Below, piece by piece: positions 21,701-34,800 of a stretch of DNA of 64,000 nt. The stretch is from Falciphora oryzae (lineage: Eukaryota > Ascomycota > Sordariomycetes > Magnaporthales > Magnaporthaceae), in NCBI GenBank assembly GCA_000733355.1, contig JNVV01000011.1, positions 486,679 through 550,678 of the forward strand, read 5' to 3'. Made by a program: the position numbers and the translations under genes. The notes beneath the pieces were generated by a model. That model had not been told where the DNA came from. It saw nothing but the letters and a program-made list of their open reading frames with translations, and did no database searches. Every line of letters begins with the position of its first letter. The first letter of the stretch is position 1.

Positions 21701-23870
21701 TTGACACGTGTCGTTGGAAAGTTGGGGGCAAGGCTCTGTTCGAGGAGGCAGAGGATGAGGAGAGAATCCTTCGGCCTTTATTGTACCACGTGCACGCCCG
21801 CGAGAGGGGCCGAGCTTCGAAGAGTACTAAAAGTATGTCTGCATTGTACGCACAAGGTGAGACCTTGATGTCGTTGGTTTACAGTCGTGAATGGATATCC
21901 CGCTAATGAATAATGTGTGGCTTGCGGGGGAGATTGCCAGCCACGGCGACGGATTGGTGGATGTTTGGCGCCGGCCCCGTTAATTTGCGCGACAAACCAC
22001 ATGGACGGCACCTTGAAAGCGATGCTTCCGGAAGCCCTCATCTCGGACCCCGCCGACCTGGGAAGGTGCCGCAAACGGCACGCAGCGACGGGAGCGGCTT
22101 CTGGGTTTTTATTGGCCGTCGCGAGGATCCAAGGTGTCGCGCAAAAAAGACTCAAAATGGCCCGCTAGTCGAGGCCGGCCCACATGTCGCAAAACAGGGA
22201 TCAGTCGACAATGGCCGGGCGACGCGACGAGCAGAAAGGACGTGCGCGTCGCCGGATCATGTTAGGTTGAGCACAGGCTGCGCTGCTGCAAGGTTCCGTC
22301 TGTCACGCTGCGACCGGGTCGTCTTTGTTCAATGGAGCGTGGTTCTCCTGGGTGGGCCGTCTGGAGGGAGGAGACGAGGAGGAGGAGGCTGTTCCTGTTT
22401 CCTCGTCTGCTCCGAATGATCCGACATGGATGGATGGATGGCCGCATGAAGGAGGCGACAATGGTGACTTCCATGCATAATCCAGATGGCTTCAATTTCA
22501 CCTTTTCGCTTTTGACCTCAAGTCTGAGACGCGCCTTAAGAAGTGCGCGCAATAGGGGGGAATTATCAAAACTATGCCCGACATCATTGCTGCGCCGTCT
22601 GAGGACGAATGCTGCAGACACCTCCCTCCCCCAACGTGGGGTAAGCAGTCACGGCGGCCAAGTGTTTTGGATGGTGGTATTTCTAATGGAATCGAGTGAA
22701 GAAGGGAGGTGATTCAGCTGACGCTGTGCTGACTGACTTGGATTTGCTTTCGTAAACGCAAACGGTCTTTGTCTCTCGGTCTGAACGCCGCAAGCGGCGA
22801 GCCAGCCAGGCAATGTCTTGATATCCGGGTGCATCGTGAAGGGTGTGCAGATGTTGGTGCGATGCAAGGCATCAATGCTTTCCGTTAGCGCTGCGGTATT
22901 TGGCCCTGGCGGTGCTAGACTTGCATGAAATGTGGCAGAGGGGAATGGAGGATCGCAGCCAATGGCCCGCAAATCAAAGATTCATTTCCCGCCATGTTGT
23001 ATTCTTGGTCACCCCCCTGGTCTCCCTCGCCCACCCCTTGGGGCGGACAGAAGCCAGCGTGCCACCCCTGCGCCTCATCTTTTTCGTTCCCGATCCTCGC
23101 TCGACCACGTCAAGCCTCCACCCCTGGAGGCACCCGATGCCCCAGTTTCAGACGTTGGGTGTGGCGCGCCGCCCAATCGCAGCGCACGACACGATCCCAG
23201 AAAGTGGGCCAGAGCTAAGTCGACCTGCCACGCGTATTTGCCAACTCTCTTTGGGGCTTAGCGCCTTGCCCGTTCCTGGCATTGAATTTTATATTAGCGG
23301 CGAGGCGACCTGCCCGCCCCCCCCCTTCAGGTGCCTGCTGCTTCTCGAGCTCCAGTCCTCATTACCACAACAACGAGCCACCGACCCGACCCAGCCCACT
23401 TCCACACAGAACACCGAACACACCCGCTACGTTTTCTCACAGGCTGCAACGCTCACACATCCAGGGAAGCGACGACACGGAGTCCCGACCAACAGGAAGT
23501 ACCAATTGAGTCGAGAAGGAGAAAGAGATTGGGATTGCTGGGAGAGTATCAGAGTTGGAAAAGCTTCTTGGCACAGACGACCGGACCTCGGAAGCCGCCG
23601 CATTGACCGAGCGAGCGCCTCTGTCCGATCTCGCGCACAACCTTCGAATCCCCGGGCCACAACCGATATCCTTCATTGCCTACGGCGCATCGCATTCATC
23701 GGCCGACGACACGCCTTATCTTCTGCGATTCAGCTGTGTGACACCCCGAGTGCGACAACGACGACGACGACGGACGGGGCGGGTCGTATCTGCCCGACGA
23801 GCGGCTAGCCGATCCGCACAAAAACCTCGACGCCATCCGCGAGCGCCGGGCGCCACCAACGTCTTTGATC
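18702..23870. other. 5.2-kb region without a recognised gene
   Basis: The largest gene-poor stretch in the window. Open frames of 80-320 codons occur on both strands (for example 19795-20460 plus), but none shows a family motif or an exon chain. A pyrimidine-rich run lies at about 20727-20780. The last few hundred bases before 23871 should be the CHS7 promoter and leader. Confidence 0.5.
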
Positions 23871-25148
23871 ATGTCGGAGTTCGGGAACTTTGCCGTGAGT
23901 TATGGGACGGCCCGGGACTGCTGCCCCAAGTTGGCGGGGACAAATTGACTGACGCCTGCTTTTTTCTGCCTTTCATGTGTAGTCCTTTTGCTGGGGCTCG
24001 ACGCTTCCCGTCTGCAATGTAAGACCTAACATCCATCCACGTGTTGTGTGCGGTTTTCCCGTATGCCGCTCGAGCCTGATTGCTGACCGGATTTACGACT
24101 GCAGGTCTTGAACAAAGCCAATAACCAACAAGGCGAATGGGGAGGATGCCAGCTCACGGGGATACCATTGAGCAACGGGAAGCTTGGAAATCTCGGTTTG
24201 TGCCACCTTCGAACTCCTCGAACATTGTCAAGGTTCCTGACACTAACCATTGCGGCTGTTACTCCCAGGTGTGATACTGCTGTGCGCCGTCGCGGTTGCA
24301 GTTGCAAGTTACCTGCTGCTTCGGTCAGAGCGGAAGAAGGCCGCTGTCGGGAGGAGGTAAGTTTTGAAGACCCAAACCCGTACTTTCTCATTCCTCTTGG
24401 TAGGCACTGACACGTTTGGGCTGCAGAGAAATGCAGATTTTCCTGCTCGGATATATCGTGATTCAAATATGCGAGATTTTCACCGTTGGTGAATTCCCGC
24501 TCCCCGCCTCTGTCCGAGTCGTAAGTTGTTACCTCCTCGATCATTGTGACCGCATCCGTCAGACTCCCCTTGTATCGAGATACTTGGCTAACTTCTATCC
24601 AGGCTTTTACTGGCATTCACATCGGTTTCATCATCGCGACGACGTGGATTCTGATGCTCAACGCGGTTGTGGGCTACCAGATCATCGACGACGGAACACC
24701 GCTCTCACTGGGACTGCTGCTCCTATCCGCCGTTGTGCTTCTGGTTGGCACCGGTTACATCACCCTCGACACGGGCTTCGGGTGGACCGGCCAGTGGAAC
24801 TCGAGCTACGAACTGCCGAACAAGCACGTCGCCCTCTACGTCCTGTACCAACTTGCGCCGCTGATTTTCATTGTCGCCTTCTTCGTTCTCGAGGCCATCC
24901 TGGTCCTGAGGGTCCTGCAGGAGACCAAGCCGATGATTTATCTGGGTGGTGCCCTCATCCTCTTTGCCATCGGCCAGATCTTCAACTACGTGGCCAGCAG
25001 ATACATCTGTGAAGGTACTGCCGGCAAGATCGACGGATCGCTGTTCCAGACTCTCTTCACACTGCTTTCTGTCGTCATGGTCTGGATCTTCTGGTCGAGC
25101 ATTACCGAAGACGACTGGCCGATGCCCGTCGGTACCACGTACCCATGA
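23871..25148 (+). CDS. CHS7: Chitin synthase export chaperone CHS7
   Basis: ER membrane chaperone needed for folding and ER exit of class III/IV-type chitin synthases (Chs3 in yeast), so it affects cell-wall chitin. Six exons, 23871-23894, 23983-24018, 24105-24195, 24269-24356, 24427-24520 and 24603-25148, all phase-consistent, give 292 residues. The N terminus reads MSEFGNFASFCWGSTLPVCN, followed by CQLTGIPLSNGKLGNL, RSERKKAAVGRREMQ and FLLGYIVIQICEIFTVGEFPL, which are hallmarks of the family. AFTGIHIG opens the last exon, which carries most of the remaining helices (seven expected). The first two exons are only 24 and 36 nt, so simple gene callers may miss the true start. It is plus-strand, with SSL1 next in the same direction 1.4 kb away. 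Confidence 0.95.
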
Positions 25149-26554
25149 TTGTCTGATTTCAACACACAGACACCCAGCGCGCTGGAAAAAGCACGCGAAA
25201 CGAAAACCAGAAAAAAAAAAGCATTTTATTTGTCTTTGGCGTTACACTGTCGGAGGCTTCTTTCACTCCTTAGGATATCCGGATAGGCCCACGGGCTCCT
25301 GTCCCGGCGTACATGATCGCCCGATCACCGATTCGATATAATCACACACAAACCACACAGAACCGACGAGACCCGAAACCGCGGGGAATACCTGGCCGTG
25401 GCAATTGGGCTATCGACGGCACAACCGACTCGCCTGGCCCCTATTTGGTGCCGCGAGATACGCTGGGTTAGCTTGGCTAATGGGGGGCGCGGATGGCGCG
25501 TCCCTGTGGGAGATGAGCAAATTAGTGTGTTTTTGCGCGTTGTCAATCTATCTGTAGGGAACATTGACCTCCAGCGGTGGACACTAGTAGGAGGACACGT
25601 TGTGCCGGAGACATCTTATCTCTCTTGATGATGGACTTTGTATACCGGTTTTGTTTGGCCTCTGTTCCCTTATTTTTTTGATACCTGATTTTGTCTGTAT
25701 TAGAGCATGGCATAGTATACCCCTCCTTTGGACTGAACTGCCGGATGGCTTTACATGGAAACAGGTGGGCAGGCCGTCTGCTGTTAGAGAACCGGAAATG
25801 CATATAGTTTCAGCTTTGAAAGCTCTGTTGACGTCTCTGGGGCAACTGACTGTCTCAACTGGCACGGTCGTCTGGCTGGCATGATGTCCCCAATGGCATG
25901 TGTGACGTATGTCTTTTGTATGATGTGTGTATGCAGCCCTGCCGGCGTGGAGAAGACGGGACGAATGCAGAGCGGGAAACTGCATCCCATCCGGCCCGGG
26001 ATCGGCAATAGAGTTGAGACACAGACCATCCCGCCGTCGCCGAAGCATGGAGGAGGGAGCTCCTGTGGGGTACCATTGGCCCACCACGCCCGCCACCAGC
26101 ATCCCTACCAAACGCCGCTTTTCTTAGCTCCAGGCACGCGCGATTGACGGGCGTTGCTCGTTTCCAGGGCAAACGACGAGAGCCATTCCGGTACGACGCC
26201 CCCGTGTAGAAAGAAGCTCGTGTCCGCTCCCTGTGACAGAAGTTGGATTGCCTAAGCGAATAACTAAATAACCAAAGTAGATTCGAGGTCAGCAGCTCGT
26301 CGGTCTCCGAGCCACACCAATCATTTACGCCTCGGCCCGCCGTGGCTTTGGCTTCAGCATCGTCCAATTCTCGATTGCGCCCCGACCTTCCTGTGCCGAG
26401 GTGTCCAGAGGGAAAATCCTATTGGCCCAACTCGCCCACTTCTCGAGCCCTCCTGTCCAGGCCCGCGTAACACAGTGTTATCGCGTAGCAGCCCCAGACA
26501 TTTCGCATTGCTTCTCTAGCCTCCCGAGCGGCGCCGACCCGGCGAAGCAGCGAC
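25149..26554. other. Intergenic region between CHS7 and SSL1
   Basis: CHS7 3' untranslated region followed by SSL1 upstream DNA. Open frames on both strands (for example 25584-26111 minus) carry no recognisable motif. No gene is supported. Confidence 0.5.
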
Positions 26555-28266
26555 ATGGCGGACTCGGACGGCGAGTTCGTCGCGGACGACGGCTCCGACG
26601 ATGAGATGCTGGGCCAGGGCGGTAGCTCCTACGACACTAGGGGCGCGGCAAAGGACGGCGCGGGTGCCGGGGGTGGCGGCGGAGACAAGAAGGGCAAGAG
26701 GAAGGGCAAGGCGGCGTGGGAGGACCTGCAGCGGTCGTGGGACGTGGCCGAGGAGTCGGCCGAGGCGGGCCTCTCGCTTGAGGGGCGGATCGAGGCCGAG
26801 AAGCGGCGGCGCGTGCTGCGCGACACGACGCCCATCCAGCGCGGCATCATCCGCCACCTCGTCCTGGTTCTGGACATGTCCCTGGCCATGGACGAGAAGG
26901 ACATGCTCCCGTCGCGGCACCGCGTCTCGGTCGCCTACGCCGTCGACTTCGCGCGCGAGTTCTTCGACCAGAACCCCATCTCGCAGCTCGCCATCGTCGG
27001 CATGCGCGACGGTGTCGCCGTCAGGATATCCGACATGAGCGGCAACCCGGCCGACCACATCGAGAAGCTGCGGCAGCTGGTGGACCTCCCGCCCACGGGT
27101 AACCCCAGCCTACAGAACGCGCTGGAGATGTGTCGTGGCGCGCTTTTGTAGGCATTTTCCCTGATGGTGCAGGAGGCTGGGCTGGACATGGAAGGCAGCG
27201 CAAAACCGATACAAGAAAAAAACACTGACGCATGCCGGGTTTATTCAGTAATACACCTTCCCACGGGACCCGTGAGGTCGTCATGGTATTTGGCGCACTT
27301 TCATCCTCCGACCCTGGTGACATACACGAAACCATAGATGGGCTCGTGGCGGACAGGATACGGGTATCTATCATTGGGTTGTCGGCACAGGTTTTCATAT
27401 GCGAGGACCTCTGCCGAAGGACCAATGCGGGCCACTCGGCCTCAGAGCCCATCCTGGTCGGTGACGATGACGAGAGCTCAGGCTACATGGTGGCAATGGA
27501 CGACGTGCACTTCCGCGAACTACTCCTGTCCGTTACGAGGCCGCCGGCGACGCGCCAGAACCAGCTGCAACAACAAGGGCAGGGGGTGGTGGCGGCAGGC
27601 GGCGGCGCGGGGGCGTCGCTGCTGATGATGGGGTTCCCGTCACGCACGACGGGCAACGACCCGGCGCTGTGCGCGTGCCACAACCGGCCCACGCGCGACG
27701 GCTTCCTCTGCACGCGCTGCGGGTCGCGCGTGTGCCGCCTGCCGGCCGAGTGTCCCGCATGCGGGCTGACGCTGATCCTGTCGACGCACCTCGCGCGGTC
27801 CTACCACCACCTGTTCCCCCTCCGCGTCTGGGTCGAGGTGCCCTGGTCCGACGCGTACCGGAGCGTGGCTTGCTTCGCGTGCCTGGCGCCGTTCCCGGAC
27901 CCCAAGACCAAGGGCGCCGCGACGGCGGCAGCAGCAGCCACCCAAGATAAAGGTAAAGGCAAGGAGGGTGCTGGCGGAGGCGCCAAGCACCTGGAGGCCC
28001 CGTCGGCGGCGGCGGCGGCCACCAAGAGCGGCAGGGCCCAGAAGAAGCAAGGAGGGGCGGCGGCGCAGCCCGAGGTGCCCAAGGGCGTCAGCGAGAGCAG
28101 CCGGTACATGTGCCAGGTCTGCCGCAAGCACTTTTGCATCGACTGCGACGTGTTTGCACACGAGGTCATACACAACTGCCCCGGCTGCCAGGGCGACACG
28201 CGCGACGAGGTGCAGGCCGGCGGCGGGGAGAACGGCAACGGCGGGCCTGCGAACGGCAAGGCATGA
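26555..28266 (+). CDS. SSL1: TFIIH core subunit SSL1 (p44)
   Basis: Subunit of the TFIIH core needed for RNA polymerase II initiation and nucleotide-excision repair; in the known family it stimulates the XPD/Rad3 helicase. Two exons, 26555-27147 and 27249-28266, join at GALF|NTPSHGTREV (phase 2) to give 536 residues. After an acidic then Lys/Gly-rich N terminus comes the Ssl1 motif WEDLQRSWD, then TPIQRGIIRHLVLVLDMSLAM opening the von Willebrand A-like domain. NPISQLAIVGMRDG and NPSLQNALEMCRGAL follow the family pattern. The C terminus has a four-Cys zinc site (CTRCGSRVCRLPAECPACG) and a RING-like C4C4 module (CFACLAPF...CQVCRKHFCIDCDVFAHEVIHNCPGC). An Ala/Lys/Gly-rich low-complexity insert of about 60 residues splits the RING-like module. 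Confidence 0.94.
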
Positions 28267-28945
28267 TTGGGGGGTCCGTCTTGGGAAAGGGGCTGGCTCA
28301 CTGTGGCCCAAGGTTTATAAAAACAGCGTCACGAAAGGAGGCATTGGTGGCGGCCTGGCTGTTTCTGGGAGCGTTTTAAGGAGTTTGACCGTCTAGAAAA
28401 ATACAAAAGCGCGGTATGGGAAGGCGTTGGAGACCTTACACAGTAGGGTAAATGTAGAAGGCGTTTGGCCCATGATGGATGGGCTTTCTTTCGATATAAC
28501 ATTCTTTTGGCTTTGGGTTGCTACAATAGGTCTTCGATGTCTCATAAGGGGTCATCCAAGTGTGGTCGTTCAAGTCCTGTTGGTGTAATTGGAAAGAGAT
28601 CAACAACAAAACCTTTGTCGCCGTCACGGATCAATGGTCGGAGCAGTATCGTGAAGTTTCCAATAAGTTAGTGCCGTACTGTGTTACCGCGACCGCGCGG
28701 CAACTACCTTCGGGTCGGATGCTGACTCTAAACGAAGCTAGCCCATATGCGAGTGCTTAGGCACTAGATAGTATATACAAAAAGGTCCAAATTCTTTTCA
28801 ACAAAGGTGTCACGCCGCAAACGCTCCATTTCGAACATGGCAAGCAGTGTCGATCCTAGCAAACAAGGGGCTCCGCGTCAGGGAGAAAGAAGAAGCGAGC
28901 AAGAGAAAGATGGTGCAAAGGCTAGCACCATACAAGCAAAAGCAA
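28267..28945. other. Intergenic region between convergent SSL1 and HPPD genes
   Basis: About 680 bp that should be the two 3' untranslated regions. No motif or gene is evident. Confidence 0.6.
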
Positions 28946-30265
<1,320 letters not shown>

Positions 30266-30360
30266 TTAATGGATGAGCTGGTAGGTTCGTATGCTTGTTA
30301 TGCTTGGTATGCTTTGTTCCTTATAGTTGTGTAGGACGGATGAACGCTTGGTAGTCACTC

Positions 30361-30366
30361 TGATAA
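30361..30366 (+). promoter_or_regulatory. GATA-factor-like site (TGATAA)
   Basis: Matches HGATAR, the consensus of AreA/NIT2-type nitrogen regulators, 144 bp upstream of the HPPD ATG. Single short matches occur often by chance, so weight rests on the group. Confidence 0.3.
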
Positions 30367-31006
30367 CCGGCCAAGAGGGAGGGAGACGGGGGACATATAG
30401 AGAGTCTTCAAAGTCAGAGTAAGATTCGGATGGGACGGTAGCTTAGCAATAGCTCAACAATGATCGGCCCTCGTTACGTGGCAAAGAAGGGAGCAGGACG
30501 TATTTATGGTGGCTGACGAGAGAGAGCCAAGCACGGAACTGGCTTTTGACGCACACCGAGATGGCCCAGGACCGCAATCACAGCAGCGGCAGGGCTCCAG
30601 GGCAGTCCGCGGGAGAGCGGGCAGTCATCTGATGGGCTGGACGATGATGCCGGCGGTCCTCGTCGGCCTTTGTTGGCTGGCCTCAAACCCCCGCATGGAT
30701 CAGGGACTCGGTCTCGAGGTCAACAATTGCTATTATGGTCACCGCCTGCCGCATCTATGGCGTAGCGGCCAGGGGAACCCCCCCAGAGCCGCCCATGGGC
30801 CTTGTCTTGGACGGGTACGTAAGGTCCCAGGGCTCGGGCGAGGCGGAACAGGCCCGTCGAGGCTGTTTGGTCCCATGGCGAGCCGAGCTTAGCCGACGGT
30901 GGCCGCGCTACAAACTAAGCCGAGCGGCACATCGATTGGCGGCAGACACTCCCGCAACCCCCACTTTCTTACCCCATTCGTCTGCATTCCTCGTCTCGGA
31001 CATTCT

Positions 31007-31018
31007 TTATCGTTATCT
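31007..31018 (-). promoter_or_regulatory. Two adjacent GATA-factor-like sites on the minus strand
   Basis: TTATCG directly followed by TTATCT, which read CGATAA and AGATAA on the minus strand. Two adjacent HGATAR sites are the arrangement nitrogen GATA factors tend to favour. They lie about midway between HPPD and xanthine dehydrogenase. Confidence 0.35.
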
Positions 31019-31480
31019 GTAAGCATCGGTGATGCGCGGTCTCAGGATTTCCGTTTTCCGACCTCCGATCCAAGCTGTCCGGAGCGTGCAAAACGGCCAG
31101 AATTAGACTGACACGAAACGGCTCGAAAGGGAATCCTGATGTGTTATTTGCGGAATATTCTGAGCCTTCTTTGCTGGTTCTGGACACATTCAAATGCGGG
31201 CGTCCCCATCATCTCGCTTCAGTCAAAGCCGGTCTGGTTGCCGGCTAGGGGTGGACTGTGTCAAGAATTCCACTGAGCAGGATATACACTGTGCACACTC
31301 ACTCACTCGGCGGCTGCTTTGAACAAACTTTGCTGAGCGACGAGGTTGGAGGGCGCCCAGCGCCGTCGGGTGTCGGCACCTTGCCACCTCTTCTCCGCAC
31401 CAACGTACCCACCTCCCTGTCATCCGGCCAACGAGGGGGCTCTGCAAGCAGTGTCATGGATTACCTCAGGGCTCATTCCA

Positions 31481-31486
31481 CGATAA
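31481..31486 (+). promoter_or_regulatory. GATA-factor-like site (CGATAA)
   Basis: HGATAR match about 340 bp upstream of the xanthine dehydrogenase ATG, within the usual range for AreA/NIT2 control. Binding is inferred only. Confidence 0.3.
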
Positions 31487-31824
31487 GGGTGTCCGCGTGA
31501 GCGCGGTTTGTCAGTGAATGTGTCTGTAATCTGTTATGGACACCGCACTTCAGTCTGGATTCAGTGTAACAGGACGAATAAGCGCCATTGCTTTCTGCAT
31601 ATATTTCACTGTCTGTTTGTTTCTTGGCGTGACCGTCTCCAACCCGGTCAACAAGGCGACCAACTCGCTTGGCCTGCTTGTTTATCGGCTTTGTGGGACT
31701 GAGCCTCCTTCCCCTCCTAAGCGAGGCAGCCATCTATACTATATACCAAACTTACCCACCACGCTACCCACCGCTAGATATACCATATACCTGGTAACGG
31801 GACAACCTGCCCGGCGCCGATTTG

Positions 31825-34800
31825 ATGGCACCGACTGCGGTGTCCCCGCAGCGGGACATCTCGCTGCCTTTGCGCCCGCTCACGACCACCTACGAGGACG
31901 GCGTTTCGTTCTTTCTCAACGGCACCAGAGTCGTGCTTGACGAGATAGACCCCGAGATTACTCTTCTCGAGTATCTGAGGGGTATTGGCCTGACCGGCAC
32001 CAAGCTGTAATCCCATGCCCGTCCCGTTGCCATCAAACCCACGTGACAAGCCAACTCTCATCTCATGCGCTTGTCAGCCCGCTAACATGAGAGAACGTCC
32101 CATAACCGGGTAGTGGCTGTGGAGAGGGTGGCTGCGGAGCCTGTACCGTCGTTGTCGCAGCCTGGAATCCGACTACCAAGCAGATCTACCATGCCAGCGT
32201 CAACGCCTGCCTGGCCCCGCTGGCCAGCGTCGATGGCAAACATGTTATCACCATCGAAGGCATCGGAAACTCCAAGAAGCCACACGTGGCTCAGCAGCAG
32301 ATTGCCCGGGGCAATGGAAGCCGTAAGACTGGCTATGGGTCCTTTGCTCCACGATCTTGAGAGACGGCGGTGTCTGACTAATTGATTTGCTCGTTGCTTT
32401 AGAATGCGGCTTTTGCACCCCTGGAATTGCCATGAGTCTGTCCCCCTGACCCTAACCTTGAACCTGATGCATTGATATGACTCCTATTCTTATACCCCTG
32501 AATCCGCTCCTCGAGTCGCTGACAGCCATGCCTTCTTCCACTGCGCAGGTTTGTATGCGCTTCTGAGGAACAACTCGGCTCCATCGGAACATGACGTCGA
32601 GGAAGCGTTCGACGGCAACCTGTGCCGTTGTACCGGCTACCGGCCCATCCTCGACGCTGCCCAGGCCTTCAGCGTCAAAAAGGCAAACAACGGCTGCGGC
32701 AACTCCACCGCAGCCGGCGGGAGCGGCTGTTGCATGGAAAATGGCGACGGCCCTCCGGGTGGCTGCTGCAAGTCGGCTTCCAAATCCACGGGCGACCAGC
32801 CCCCGCTCAAGACCTTCACGCGCCCGGGCCTGGTCAAGTACGACCCGGAGACGGAGCTGATCTTCCCGCCGGCACTCAAGAAGCACGCGTTCAGGCCGCT
32901 GTCCTTTGGAAACAAGAGGAAGCGGTGGTATCGCCCAGTGACCTTGGACCAGTTGCTGGAGCTGAAGAGTGCTTTCCCGAATGCGAAAATCATCGGCGGC
33001 AGCACCGAGACGCAGATCGAGATCAAGTTCAAAGCACAGCAGTACCCTGTCTCAGTCTATGTGGGCGATATACCTGAGCTGCGCCAGTACTCCCTGAAGG
33101 GCGACCACGTCGAGGTCGGCGGCAATGTCACGCTTACGGACCTCGAGGCCATCTGCAAAGAAGCTATCTCTCGGTATGGCGCCTCTCGAGCGCAGATCTT
33201 CGCTGCTATGTACAAGCAGCTCAAGTATTTTGCGGGGAGGCAGATCAGGAATGTCGGTACCCCCGCCGGCAATCTTGTTACGGCGTCACCTATCTCGGAC
33301 CTGAACCCCATCTTTGTCGCTTCGGACTCGGTGCTGTTGGCAAAGTCACAAGCCAAGGAAACCGAGATACCTATGTCCGCCTTCTTCCGAGGCTACCGAC
33401 GGACGGTGCTCGAGGCGGACGCGGTAATTTCCTCGATTCGGATTCCAGTGACCCAGGAGAAGGGCGAGTATTTCCGGTCGTACAAACAGGCCAAGAGGAA
33501 GGACGACGACATTGCAATTGTTACGGCGGCGCTCAAGGTGAAGCTGGACGTTGATGGTGTAATCGAGAGGTGCAACCTCGTCTTCGGAGGAATGGCTGCG
33601 TCCACGCTGGCGGCCAAAGCTGCGTCGGATTTCATGGTCGGTAAGAAGTTTGCCGAGCTGGAGACGCTTGAGGGCAGCATGAACGCTCTGGAGAAGGACT
33701 TCAATCTCCCCTTCGGCGTCCCGGGCGGCATGGCATCCTACCGCAAGTCGCTCGCGCTGGGCTTCTTCTACCGCTTCTACCACGACGTCATGGATGAGCT
33801 GGGCGGCCAAGGCGCTGCTTCCTCTGCTTCCGAGCATGCGGACAAGGATGTCGTCGAGGAGCTGGAGAGGGACATCTCTACCGGAACGATCGACGTCGAC
33901 ACCACGGCAGCGTACCAGCAGGAGATTGTTGGAAAGGCGAACCCCCACCTGGCGGCGCTGAAGCAGACGACAGGCGAGGCGCAGTACACGGACGACATCC
34001 CGTCGCTGGCCAACGAGCTGCACGGCTGCCTCGTGCTGTCCACCAAGGCGCACGCCAAGATCCTGTCGGTCGACTACTCGGTCGCGCTCGAGATCCCGGG
34101 CGTGGTCGACTACGTGGACCGGCACGACCTGCCACGGCCCGAGCTGAATCGCTGGGGCGCGCCGCACTTTGAGGAGGTCTTCTTCGCCGAGGACGAGGTC
34201 TTCACCACGGGCCAGCCCATCGCCCTGATCCTGGCTAAGACGGCCCTCCAGGCGGCCGAGGGCGCCCGCGTCGTCAAGGTCGAGTACGAGGACCTGCCGG
34301 CCGTCTTCACCATCGAGGAGGCCATCGAGAAGGAGAGCTTCTACAAGTTCTTCAGGGAAATCAAGAAGGGCGACCCGGAGGCCGCGTTTGCCAAGTGCGA
34401 CCACGTCTTCAGCGGCGTGGCCCGCATGGGCGGCCAGGAGCACTTCTACCTCGAAACCAATGCGGCTCTAGTCGTGCCCAAGCCTGAGGACGGCGAGATG
34501 GATATTTACTGCAGCACCCAGAACGCAAACGAGACGTAAGTTGAGGAGTTGACCGAGGCGCCATCCACAAGAAGACTCGGCTAGACTAGTGTGCTAACAA
34601 GCTTCGTGACCCTCCCGGATAGGCAAGTGTATGCGGCGCGTGTCTGCGACGTCCAAGTCAACAAGGTCCTCGTCAAGGTCAAGCGGCTGGGCGGCGGCTT
34701 CGGCGGCAAGGAGTCGCGGTCGGTGCCGCTGAGCTCGATCCTGGCGCTGGCGGCGCAAAAGACGCGGCGGCCTGTGCGGTGCATGCTGACGCGCGAGGAG

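Noticed and set aside
22843..23808. 321-codon open frame just upstream of CHS7 on the plus strand
   Set aside because: Composition is that of GC-rich noncoding DNA (Arg/Pro/Ser/His-rich, no domains). It overlaps the likely CHS7 promoter and leader, and other frames are open too.
33346..34443. 365-codon minus-strand frame inside the xanthine dehydrogenase gene
   Set aside because: Shadow of a well-supported GC-rich coding exon; the translation is Leu/Arg/Asp/Val-rich with no domain.
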